NCBI GenBank assembly: GCA_964496635.1
Contig: CAZCAE010000003.1
Span: forward strand, 78,400 to 142,399
Length of the DNA stretch: 64,000 nt
Reading direction: 5' to 3'
From: Alkalispirochaeta sp964496635
GTDB lineage: Bacteria > Spirochaetota > Spirochaetia > DSM-27196 > Alkalispirochaetaceae
Below the pieces are notes generated by a model, which did not search any database, had not been told where the DNA came from, and saw only the letters and a list, made by a program, of their open reading frames with translations. Position 1 is the first letter of the stretch. Each line of letters begins with the position of its first letter. This document shows, piece by piece, positions 17,405 through 25,907 of this stretch. A program made the translations under genes and the position numbers.

Positions 17405-19087
17405 TCAGAAACTGACCCGCACGGCAGCACCTAGCTGAAGTCCGGCGGATATAAAGGGATCATCATCGTCCGGTTGGACACCACGCAGAGAACGTCCGTC
17501 ATCAAGACCGGGCGCAAGAATATCCAGGGCATACAGTCGGAACTCCACATCCCGGAACATCTCGTAACGCATTTCCAGGTCTACCTGCGGAAGAATACCA
17601 GGGCCTCCATCCAGCGGAACGAGAACCCGGGCGGTTCCCAGCAACTCAGAAACTTCTCCTGTCAGAGATGCCTCAACCCGATGCGCCGGCATACCGAAAA
17701 GTCGGTCTTCCCACGATGCAAGCCAGCCCGCCGCCAGACGCAATCCGTCGTTGACGGTCATTTCCGCCTGTAATTCACTGTCTATGGCCGTAAAAGTCGT
17801 CAGCCGATACGGGTAAGTGGCGAGTACGCTATTAAAGGTATCGACAACGAGTCGGTTTCGATGCCACGTCCGGCCCACTCCCCCTCTAAGGTCAAGAACA
17901 CCGGGTATTGCCGTCACACCCAGAGCCGCATCCGCGAAAAACAACTCGTCGGCAGGAAGTCGCTTTTCCGTAACCGTCGTTCCCGGTTCCCAGTCCAAAG
18001 CGGGATAGTCGACCCAGTATAATGTTGGGTCATTTTCTCGAAGACGGTAGCCGCCAGAAAGGTCAAGAGTCCACCGTTCATTGCCGCGATACGCGAGATA
18101 CCCGTCCACGGGGAAAAAGATACCGTTATTCATTCGGTAAATCACCGAACCTCGCGCACCGAGGGTAAGACCATCCAGAGGAACGGTCTCAACGTTCAAC
18201 TCTCCCGAAAATACGGAAACGCCGTCCAGTTCCATTCCTGTCGAAAAAGCTCCGTCATACCGACCAGTCAGTCCAATCAGAAAACGGGGCCATTCCAGAG
18301 TTCCCTTTACTTCCGGACTCACCCGGCGATATCCATTTCGCGCCGACTCAAGGCCGGACTCGCCGGTCGACAATACCCGCTGTTGATCCCTAAAAGAAAC
18401 GATTCCCTCCAGTGTGAACCTGGTTTCGGGGCTGTAGACACTTCGCAGTTGCCCCGAAAAAGCACGGGTATCCTGGGAGTAATAGGGCGATAGCTGCTGA
18501 AGCCCGAACCTTCGGTCCGCGTACCCTCCCTCGATTTCCAGGGTCAGAGGTCCGTCATCACCAAGACGAACCCAGGTGTCCAACTCGTTCTCCTGAACAA
18601 AAAATCCCGTTCCTGGTTGCTTCAAACCAAAACCGTCGGAACCTTCGTGGTCGTAGCCGACCTGGAACTGGGGTCCTTCCCCAAGTCGATAGACGTTAAT
18701 GCTGCCCAGAATACTGTTGACACTGCCTCCTCCAAGGGCAGCGTTGAAAAAGACCTGGTCCTGTTCGGCGATCATTCCCGCCGGCGTCACCGCATCTCGA
18801 GGAATATCCGGAACGGGAACGTCCGACACCGGTAGCTCCGCCGTCCGGGCGTCCGCCCTGAACACTTCATCTTCAACGGGTATTTCTTCCAGTTCCGGGA
18901 GATGTCGAACTGCAGCGGCCACGGGCGTTACCGTTGCCTGGGCCCGTTCGAGGATGATTTCGGCAAGACCTTCCGATTCCTGGGATTCCAGTATTTCTGG
19001 AAAACCAACCAGTAGCGCTGCGATAGTCATAACAAGAATAAGCGTGCTGCCCAACGGAGTGACCGGTTTCATTTCAAGGCGTTTCAT
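17405..19087 (-). CDS. Predicted outer-membrane beta-barrel protein, no plug domain
   Basis: 560 residues with an N-terminal hydrophobic export segment (LILVMTIAALLVGF), about 80 residues of acidic spacer, and then ~450 residues of alternating amphipathic strands with aromatic girdles (for example FQVGYDHEGSD, LTLEIEGGYAD, RFTLEGIVSF) ending in VRVSF, the C-terminal Phe signature of barrel insertion. The size and absence of a plug distinguish it from ordinary TonB-dependent receptors. It starts within the last bases of the TPR gene (ATGA overlap) and is followed by exbB-exbD-tonB, so it is probably the barrel driven by that motor. Ligand unknown. Confidence 0.75.
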   Translation of the reverse strand: MKRLEMKPVTPLGSTLILVMTIAALLVGFPEILESQESEGLAEIILERAQATVTPVAAAVRHLPELEEIPVEDEVFRADARTAELPVSDVPVPDIPRDAVTPAGMIAEQDQVFFNAALGGGSVNSILGSINVYRLGEGPQFQVGYDHEGSDGFGLKQPGTGFFVQENELDTWVRLGDDGPLTLEIEGGYADRRFGLQQLSPYYSQDTRAFSGQLRSVYSPETRFTLEGIVSFRDQQRVLSTGESGLESARNGYRRVSPEVKGTLEWPRFLIGLTGRYDGAFSTGMELDGVSVFSGELNVETVPLDGLTLGARGSVIYRMNNGIFFPVDGYLAYRGNERWTLDLSGGYRLRENDPTLYWVDYPALDWEPGTTVTEKRLPADELFFADAALGVTAIPGVLDLRGGVGRTWHRNRLVVDTFNSVLATYPYRLTTFTAIDSELQAEMTVNDGLRLAAGWLASWEDRLFGMPAHRVEASLTGEVSELLGTARVLVPLDGGPGILPQVDLEMRYEMFRDVEFRLYALDILAPGLDDGRSLRGVQPDDDDPFISAGLQLGAAVRVSF

Positions 19088-21942
19088 TGGGCACCTCCCA
19101 GAAATCTTTCAACCTGGTCCGCCCAGATCGTATCGGGAAACTGCTCCCGTAGCTGTCGAGTCGCTTCCTCCACAGTCCTTCGATCCCCTTCCTCATGTGC
19201 CACTTCGGCAAGACGAAAGAGACTTTGCCCGCGCAATTCATCGGTAGCGCCGTCCGTTGATGCTGCAGCGATATAACTTTCGATAGCGCGACGTATTTCT
19301 CCGCGACGCTGGTAGTACTCTGCCAGTAGAATATTGGCCCGGGCAGCGGATTCCCCCGATAACTCTCCGGCCCTTTGAAGTTCCGGAACGATCCGAGTTC
19401 GCTGAAAACTGAGGGCTATCTGTTCACGAATTGCAACCTGCCCCAGTTCCAAAACGATTTCAAACCAGCGATCGCTGCCTGGAGGTGGCCCCTCGCCCAC
19501 ATCGGGATCGAGTTCCGTCCACAACGCAGCTTCCCGTTCGGTCAGACCCGCCTGGGAAAGACGCAGGGATTGTCTGCGACGCTCCGCAGCTTCCACGTCC
19601 GGTCCGGCGGGATACGCCGCTACATACCGATCGTAGAGCTCCAAAGCCTCCCGGTTTCGATTGCGTTCAGCGTGGATTTCTGCGCTCTGAAAAAGTGCTC
19701 TGGGGGTAAAGGAGCTGCGAGGATACTCGAGAATAAGGGGCTCCCACCACAGGAGAGCCCGTTCCCCTTCGTCGAGTTCAAGAGAACTCTGGCCACCCCA
19801 GTAAAGTGCCCGGTCGTAGGATGGACCGTCGGGATAACGGTTTCGATAATCCCGGAAACGGTCTCGTCCCTGGGGAAATTTGCTCATAGTAAAAAGAATC
19901 TGGCCCGCCTCCAGTAATGCTTCTCCACCGTGGACAGTTTCAGGAAACCTGAGGGCGATCTCTTCATATTCGTTTACCGCTTCGTCGTCCCGGCCGAGTG
20001 AGGCAAGCACCGATGCGTATCGGCTCCAGTATACCGGTCGGTCGTCACTGTCAGCTTCTTCAACTATCTTGCGATATTCCCGAAGAGCTTCCTGGTCGTT
20101 ACCGGCAGCAAGGTACGATGCCGCCAGAAGCTCCCGAATTGCAGACCGCCGCTCCTGGTCGGATCCACTTCCCAGAAGTGGCAGCAGAACCTCCACCGCC
20201 TGCGCAGGTCGTTGCTGCTGATACAGCGTCCATGCGTAAAGGTAAGAACCGTCGCTGTAGACATCATCGGGTAGAGCCGAGCGGGTTGCGGCAATTCGTC
20301 GGCCCGCTTCAGCTATCTCGCCGGTACGGTACAGGCTCCACGCTATGTGGTAGGATAACATCGGCTCGTAGGCGTTGTCGGAAACCGCGTCAAAAGATGT
20401 CAGGGCTTCACTGTACCGACGTCCCTGGAATTGACTGAGCCCTTCCAGATAGGCCACTTCGTTCATCTGCCGTCTGTTCAGGGCATCTCGATCCAGGCGT
20501 CGAATTTCCTGACGAGCCGCGTCGAACTGTTCTGCCGAAACGAGTCCCCGGATCAACTCGATCCTGGCAGGCAGATCGTTCGGTCGCGCCGCAAGAAACG
20601 TACGATAGGCCCGGACGGCCTCCCGGGGATTGTCCACTTCCAGGAGAACACGACCAAGAAGACGGGTCAAACCGGGTATTTCTCGAGCAAAAGCCTGAGT
20701 CTCCGGACGCTGCAGTACTTGAAGGACACCCTCATAGTTACCGCTTCGAAAAGAAGCGTGGCTCCACGCGTACAAAGTCGCCCCGTTTTCCAGGTACCCC
20801 GGATAGGATGATATCAAGGTCGCCGCCTCTTCGGGACGGTCAAGTCGGAGGAGGAGACGGGTTGCCTCCAGATACCGGGCGCTGCCATCATCGTCCGACA
20901 CGTTCGCGTCTGTAAATGATATTGTGAGAATCTCCAGCGCCTCTTCAGGCCGGCCCTGCGCTTCCAGAGCACGGGCGAGAAGACGAGCTACCGTTCCCGA
21001 TACGACCTGCTGCCCCCGAATACTCCATAAACGCGAAAGGTAGAACTCGGCAAGCTCGTATCGCTCGGACTCAACTGCGTCGGATCCAAGAGCCAGCCAG
21101 AATGAACCAAGTCGTTCAGGTTCCGCCGAAAGCCTTCGTTCAGCCGCTCGAAAAACGGCATCCATTTCGGACCGGTCGTCCCGGAGGAGCGCCATACGGT
21201 AGAGCTGTTGATACGCCCACTGGGCACTCCCAGGTGAGAAATCTGTTATTTCCCGGTACAATTCTTCCGCCGTTTCCAGTTCTCCTTCCTCAAAAGCGGC
21301 GTCCGCCGCCAGGCGTAGCACCTGCTCCCGATACACGGGATCGATAGTCGACGCAGATTCCCGTTGGTACAATTCGACTACCCGGTCGTGGAGATCCGCA
21401 CGATTCAGAAGGCTGAAGAGCGTCGCCAGAGCGTATCCGCGCTCGGCTCCTTCCAGATCGTTCAGAGCACTCTCAAGGTCCGACCCGGCACCGGAAGTAT
21501 CGCCTGTTTCCAGACGGCTCATACCGCGGTAGAGAAAGGCACGAGCCGTCTGGTTTGCCCCGGAATCGATATACCGGGAGAAGTCCGTTACCGCTTCGTC
21601 ATATCGTCCCATCTGAAATCGGGAGAGACCGAGCCACAGACGGATTTCCTGTCCCAATGCGCCGCTACCACGGGCGCGAACGGACGCACGCAAGAGGACC
21701 TCCAATGCCCGGGAGTGATCCCCCAGATAGAAATAGCTCTGGGCTATTCTGAGCTGGGATCGCGTTGCGAATGCCGAACCCGGATACTGATCCAGGAGAG
21801 ACTGGAACTGTTCCAACGCAAGCGTATAGGCGCCGGTGTCAAACCGTCGTTGAGCTTCGTCAAAGAGTTCCCGATCACCGGCCGCAACGATCTGGGCCGC
21901 GAGAAGAAGCACAAGAAGTGCTGAAAAGATCTTGCGATACAT
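19084..21942 (-). CDS. Periplasmic tetratricopeptide-repeat protein
   Basis: 952 residues with a signal peptide (KIFSALLVLLLAAQIVAAG) and some twenty TPR-like helical repeats over the whole length, e.g. AYTLALEQFQSLLDQYPGSAFA, quoted only by its type: A..G.Y..A...F......YP. The repeat style resembles YbgF/CpoB and BamD-like periplasmic TPRs that read peptidoglycan or outer-membrane partners. It overlaps the barrel gene by four bases, and the CSGF-motif protein ends 32 bases upstream, so it is probably a core part of the barrel-ExbBD-TonB system: a periplasmic adaptor or scaffold. Confidence 0.85.
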   Translation of the reverse strand: MYRKIFSALLVLLLAAQIVAAGDRELFDEAQRRFDTGAYTLALEQFQSLLDQYPGSAFATRSQLRIAQSYFYLGDHSRALEVLLRASVRARGSGALGQEIRLWLGLSRFQMGRYDEAVTDFSRYIDSGANQTARAFLYRGMSRLETGDTSGAGSDLESALNDLEGAERGYALATLFSLLNRADLHDRVVELYQRESASTIDPVYREQVLRLAADAAFEEGELETAEELYREITDFSPGSAQWAYQQLYRMALLRDDRSEMDAVFRAAERRLSAEPERLGSFWLALGSDAVESERYELAEFYLSRLWSIRGQQVVSGTVARLLARALEAQGRPEEALEILTISFTDANVSDDDGSARYLEATRLLLRLDRPEEAATLISSYPGYLENGATLYAWSHASFRSGNYEGVLQVLQRPETQAFAREIPGLTRLLGRVLLEVDNPREAVRAYRTFLAARPNDLPARIELIRGLVSAEQFDAARQEIRRLDRDALNRRQMNEVAYLEGLSQFQGRRYSEALTSFDAVSDNAYEPMLSYHIAWSLYRTGEIAEAGRRIAATRSALPDDVYSDGSYLYAWTLYQQQRPAQAVEVLLPLLGSGSDQERRSAIRELLAASYLAAGNDQEALREYRKIVEEADSDDRPVYWSRYASVLASLGRDDEAVNEYEEIALRFPETVHGGEALLEAGQILFTMSKFPQGRDRFRDYRNRYPDGPSYDRALYWGGQSSLELDEGERALLWWEPLILEYPRSSFTPRALFQSAEIHAERNRNREALELYDRYVAAYPAGPDVEAAERRRQSLRLSQAGLTEREAALWTELDPDVGEGPPPGSDRWFEIVLELGQVAIREQIALSFQRTRIVPELQRAGELSGESAARANILLAEYYQRRGEIRRAIESYIAAASTDGATDELRGQSLFRLAEVAHEEGDRRTVEEATRQLREQFPDTIWADQVERFLGGAQ

Positions 21943-21974
21943 AGGGCGGAGTCTATCTCACGGAGTATACAGAT

Positions 21975-23342
21975 TCAATCGCCGACTTTGACGGTATTGG
22001 CGGAAAGATTTGAAAAGAGAGGCGCCCGGAAATCCGCCCCGCCACGGACACGGACAAGATGAACGTGGTCGTTTCCGTACCGTCGCTGCAGAGAGGCGAT
22101 GCTGGTTTCAACATTTCGCTCCATGACGGCGACGCGGAAACGTCCCGTCTCATCAAAATAGGGTAAAAAGACGACCACATGGGTGTGCTGTCGCAGCACC
22201 GGATCGGACCCGAAAAGTCGGTTGATGCTTCCCAGGTAAAACGTTCCCGGTTCGTTTCGGGCCAGCCAGTACAGAACCTGTGTCAGAGAATCCACCCGAT
22301 ATCCAACATCCTCGCTATAACGGGCGAAGGGAACGTTCCTCACATCCATAGACTCCGGGTCTTTACTCTCCGATGCAACGTCACGATTCAAAACTTCCAT
22401 CTGCACCGCCAGATTCCTCGTCCAGTCAAGACCAAAATATGGATCCCGGGCGTCTTCAAGGGGTTGACTCCAGCTGGTACCACGGTAGTCCAGGTGCTTT
22501 TCCTTCAGTACGTCCAGAGAAAGAAAGGTTCCAGTCCGGGAGCCGTAGAGGCCGTCAACCACCCATTTTGCAAATCCGGAACAGTTGAAACCGGGTAGTC
22601 TCTCCTGGGAAACAAGGGTCTCAATCAAGACAAGGTTACCGTCGGAATCCATTGCCCCGTCTTCGGCGTCGGGAAGATGCGGCAGGGCGGCGCGTATACG
22701 GTCCGCCATCGTACGAATTGTCCGATACCCCTCATCCTGAGGGTTGACTTCCAGAACAGACCAGTCCACGACTCCTGCGGTCGTGCGAATAATGGTATCA
22801 ATCGGTGCAGAGAGAGCCCGCTCCATACTCATCGCAACCGGAACGTCCCGATAGAGTCTTTCTGCGGCAATGTAAACGTCCATCCGGAGGGTCCGGTCTT
22901 TTGGAAAAAGCCGGATAAAGGAACCCTCATCACGCTGAAGAAATACCTTTATCTGGTCAAAAGCGCCGTCGGACTCTCTCCTCCGGATGATGTACGTTCC
23001 AGGTGAAGCCGTTTCCAGGGTATCATCCGCCGCCGGAATAAAGAGATGGTAGATATTTCCGTTCTGTTCGTCCGTGCGATGCAGTACCGGATCACCTCCG
23101 GGAACTCGGATGATTTCACGGATTGCCGGATGTCCCCTATCCGTGGGAGCGGTAAGAATATCCAGGACGGCCCTGCGTGCAAAGGAAGTATCGGGAATTT
23201 TTACCCCTTCCACGGCCAGGAGTCCGTCCCGACCCGGCAGTAATAATCCTAGGAGTAAAAAAAAGAGCACCGAAGGACTATACCTTACTTGTTTGCTATG
23301 TAATTTCCGGCCAGACCACCGGTATCTGAATTCTCCAGTCAT
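21975..23342 (-). CDS. Secreted protein of unknown function with a Cys-His hydrolase-like pattern
   Basis: About 455 residues with an N-terminal hydrophobic export segment (SVLFFLLLGLLLPG). A central NCSGFAKWVVDG motif and a later HTHVVVFLP strand resemble the catalytic Cys and His of papain-fold/NlpC-P60 enzymes, but spacing is unusual (over 150 residues), so the call stays open. The ATG at 23342 (GGAG seven to nine bases upstream) overlaps the end of the MerR gene by 47 bases; longer frames run far into merR. It immediately precedes the TPR gene and may belong to the same envelope system. Confidence 0.6.
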   Translation of the reverse strand: MTGEFRYRWSGRKLHSKQVRYSPSVLFFLLLGLLLPGRDGLLAVEGVKIPDTSFARRAVLDILTAPTDRGHPAIREIIRVPGGDPVLHRTDEQNGNIYHLFIPAADDTLETASPGTYIIRRRESDGAFDQIKVFLQRDEGSFIRLFPKDRTLRMDVYIAAERLYRDVPVAMSMERALSAPIDTIIRTTAGVVDWSVLEVNPQDEGYRTIRTMADRIRAALPHLPDAEDGAMDSDGNLVLIETLVSQERLPGFNCSGFAKWVVDGLYGSRTGTFLSLDVLKEKHLDYRGTSWSQPLEDARDPYFGLDWTRNLAVQMEVLNRDVASESKDPESMDVRNVPFARYSEDVGYRVDSLTQVLYWLARNEPGTFYLGSINRLFGSDPVLRQHTHVVVFLPYFDETGRFRVAVMERNVETSIASLQRRYGNDHVHLVRVRGGADFRAPLFSNLSANTVKVGD

Positions 23343-24573
23343 ATCCTCTCCAGAGGGTTGGACGGGAACTCCGGGGTATTGAAACCCACGGAGAAGCCGG
23401 ACTTGCCATGTCTCTGACCCAGAGATCATACCTCCATCCCTCTTGTGTAATATCGGCATTGGAGGCGTTGCGATCAAACCTTTCCGGTATTACCCCGCCG
23501 ATGGACCACCGGCCCCGCAAGACGAAGGGCGAAATTTTCCGCGGCGTGACATGTGCATATCCATCGGGGATATCCAGGACAAAGCTCTCGCCGATAATGG
23601 AAGCGTCGTCACTCTCGTGCAGCATCAATGTGACAACGGATTCTTCCATCCCGGACCGGGCGATATTCAGACCGGCGACCTCCTGGGGAGGCGGTGAATC
23701 CGGACTGTCGGCGGCCCAGAAGTAGAATCGACACGATGAATGCAGAGACGGCAACGTTTGAACCGTTGCCGGAGAAACAAGGGTGTAGATTGCTCCCAGA
23801 GTCGGTGAGAACCAGCGTTTGCCGCGATATTCAAATCGTGGAATTTCAAGGAAGAGAACCCTACGGAAAAGATCGGGACATTTCTGAAAGGCGTTGCGAT
23901 AGGCCTGGAGGGCATCGGGCGGAACACACACCACTACCGGATTTGCGCTATCCGGGAGCCGGTGGGCCAAAATGCGGCAAAGCAGTGGCGGAACGGGGTC
24001 TGGGACGACCGAGGTCCCACCACCGGAAGCTGCGTATGCGAACAGGTGGCGGTAGACAACGGGAACGATCGGCCTGTCCGACGGTTTCGGTAATTCTGTG
24101 CGATTCCGACGGTACAACAACGCCCGAGGACTCAGGGATCGCGAGGTATCGGGACTTAGCGGTGAAATCATGGAAACCGGTAATTCCTGCGTTTCGCTCA
24201 GAGGCTCTTCAAAACACGATTCTTTGGCAGTGGCGGCGACATTCGTTCTGTTGCCGACCACATCCCTGTTGCGGATACCGTGCAACGTCGCCAAAAGCTC
24301 TTCCCGGACCGCTTCCAGTCCCGCTTTCACATTTGCGGGAGTGGTCTCACCCTCCCGGAGTAGCGTTTCCCCCGCGGCCTGGACGGACATACCCCGGCCA
24401 ACAATCAGGTGGTGCAGCCTCCGAAGAAGCCGAACGTGCGCGGACGTCCAGACCCGGTGACCCGTCTCATCCCGGTCGGAACGGATCAACGGCAGCTGCT
24501 GTTCCCAGTATCTCAGGACGTGGGGTTTAATATCGAGCAGTTCCACCAGTTCACGACTACCGTACCGTGGCAT
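23296..24573 (-). CDS. MerR-type DNA-binding domain fused to a large unknown domain
   Basis: 425 residues. Residues 1-75 are a MerR winged-helix: the ELVELLDIKPHVLRYWEQQLPL segment contains the signature lead, and RRLHHLIVGRGMSVQAAGETL completes it. A Ser/Pro/Arg linker is followed by ~290 residues with alternating strands and helices (PVVVCVPPDALQAYRNAF, CRFYFWAADSPD) suggestive of a Rossmann-like fold that I do not recognise; no effector Cys cluster is seen. Its ATG overlaps the der stop (TGATG). Usual MerR proteins are 110-270 residues, so this is a long variant with a probable small-molecule sensing or degenerate enzyme domain. Confidence 0.7.
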   Translation of the reverse strand: MPRYGSRELVELLDIKPHVLRYWEQQLPLIRSDRDETGHRVWTSAHVRLLRRLHHLIVGRGMSVQAAGETLLREGETTPANVKAGLEAVREELLATLHGIRNRDVVGNRTNVAATAKESCFEEPLSETQELPVSMISPLSPDTSRSLSPRALLYRRNRTELPKPSDRPIVPVVYRHLFAYAASGGGTSVVPDPVPPLLCRILAHRLPDSANPVVVCVPPDALQAYRNAFQKCPDLFRRVLFLEIPRFEYRGKRWFSPTLGAIYTLVSPATVQTLPSLHSSCRFYFWAADSPDSPPPQEVAGLNIARSGMEESVVTLMLHESDDASIIGESFVLDIPDGYAHVTPRKISPFVLRGRWSIGGVIPERFDRNASNADITQEGWRYDLWVRDMASPASPWVSIPRSSRPTLWRGYDWRIQIPVVWPEIT

Positions 24574-25901
24574 CAGCGCAATTCAATGAAAAACGGGATA
24601 TGATGAAAACCGAAATCCTGACGGAGCTGATTCATAATGTATCTGAGATAAAACTCGGGAAACCCCTTTTTTCTGTTCACAAAGAGGACAAAGCGCACCG
24701 GATTGGTGGAAACCTGCGTAATGTATCTCAACTTGATCGGTTTCTTTCCCGATGGCGGTGGCGTCTGCTCCAGCCATTTCTGCAGCGCCTGGTTCAGCGG
24801 CCCCGTTTCGATTCGCCGGTGCAATTCTCCACGAATGTGAACAAGCCGGTCAAGGAGAACTTCCATGCCCTCTCCGGTGAGCGCCGAAATAGGCAGAATC
24901 GGTACGTGCCGGAATACAGGAAAGAGAAAGTGTACCCGGTCGGTAACCGCGTTCAGCTGATTTTCCAGGCCGTCTTTCAGAAGATCCCACTTGTTCAGGG
25001 CGACCACCACTCCGCGTCCCCGTTCAGCGATCCGGGCAGCTATCTTTTTATCCTGTTCGCTCAGACCTTTCACTACGTCAATGACGAGGACCACCAGCTC
25101 GGCGGCCTCGATGGTGTCGAGGGCGCGCTGCACCGCGTAATACTCAACCGATTCGTGAACTTTAGATTTCCGACGAATTCCGGCAGTGTCGATAACGGTG
25201 AAATCCACCTCTTTGTGGCGGAATGCCGCTTCCACAATATCCCGGGTGGTGCCGGCCAGTTCCGAAACAATAGCCCGTTCTTCACCGATAAGCTGGTTCA
25301 ACAGGCTGGACTTTCCCGTATTGGGCTGACCGACGATAGCAAGTCGTACCGGTCCCGACGGGACGGTGAGCGACTGGTCATCGACGGATGGTTCCGAAAT
25401 TTCTTGTTCCGGCAGCAACTCCAGAACTGCTTCTACAAGATCATCCATTCCGTAGCCGTGTTCGGCGGAAATAGAAACAACCGTGGATATCCCGAACCTG
25501 AGAAAATCGTGAAACATCAATTGCCGTTCTTCATTGTCTATCTTGTTAACCACAAGTATGGTGGGACGACCGGAACGACGCACCAGATCAATGAGCTCTT
25601 CGTCTTCCCCGGTAAAGTCCATAACGTCCAGAAGAAGAAGCACTACATCCGCCCGGGAAATCTCCGCCTTGCTTCGGCCATAGACCTCACGATCCAGTTC
25701 CCGCTCGCCCTCACCGATTCCACCGGTATCAACCAGAAGGACCGGCCGATCACCGATCTCAGCCTCAACCGCAACAGAATCCCGGGTAACTCCGGGCATG
25801 CGGTCGGTAATGGCGTAACGCCGACCGTAGAGACGATTGAACAATGTAGACTTGCCGACATTGGGACGACCGGCAATACATACTCTCGATAAGGGATTCA
25901 T
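24573..25901 (-). CDS. der: Ribosome-associated GTPase Der (EngA)
   Basis: 442 residues with two consecutive G domains, each with its P-loop (GRPNVGKSTLFN at ~10, GQPNTGKSSLLN at ~200), DTGG/DTAG and NKID/NKWD motifs, followed by a C-terminal KH-like domain. Der is an essential GTPase for 50S subunit maturation. It lies six bases after ptsI and overlaps the MerR gene by one base. Confidence 0.97.
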   Translation of the reverse strand: MNPLSRVCIAGRPNVGKSTLFNRLYGRRYAITDRMPGVTRDSVAVEAEIGDRPVLLVDTGGIGEGERELDREVYGRSKAEISRADVVLLLLDVMDFTGEDEELIDLVRRSGRPTILVVNKIDNEERQLMFHDFLRFGISTVVSISAEHGYGMDDLVEAVLELLPEQEISEPSVDDQSLTVPSGPVRLAIVGQPNTGKSSLLNQLIGEERAIVSELAGTTRDIVEAAFRHKEVDFTVIDTAGIRRKSKVHESVEYYAVQRALDTIEAAELVVLVIDVVKGLSEQDKKIAARIAERGRGVVVALNKWDLLKDGLENQLNAVTDRVHFLFPVFRHVPILPISALTGEGMEVLLDRLVHIRGELHRRIETGPLNQALQKWLEQTPPPSGKKPIKLRYITQVSTNPVRFVLFVNRKKGFPEFYLRYIMNQLRQDFGFHHIPFFIELR

Positions 25902-25907
25902 AAAGGT

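Noticed and set aside
24567..25892. Open frame of 441 codons on the plus strand
   Set aside because: It mirrors der exactly, whose motifs are unmistakable; the plus-strand product has no domain and no start signals.
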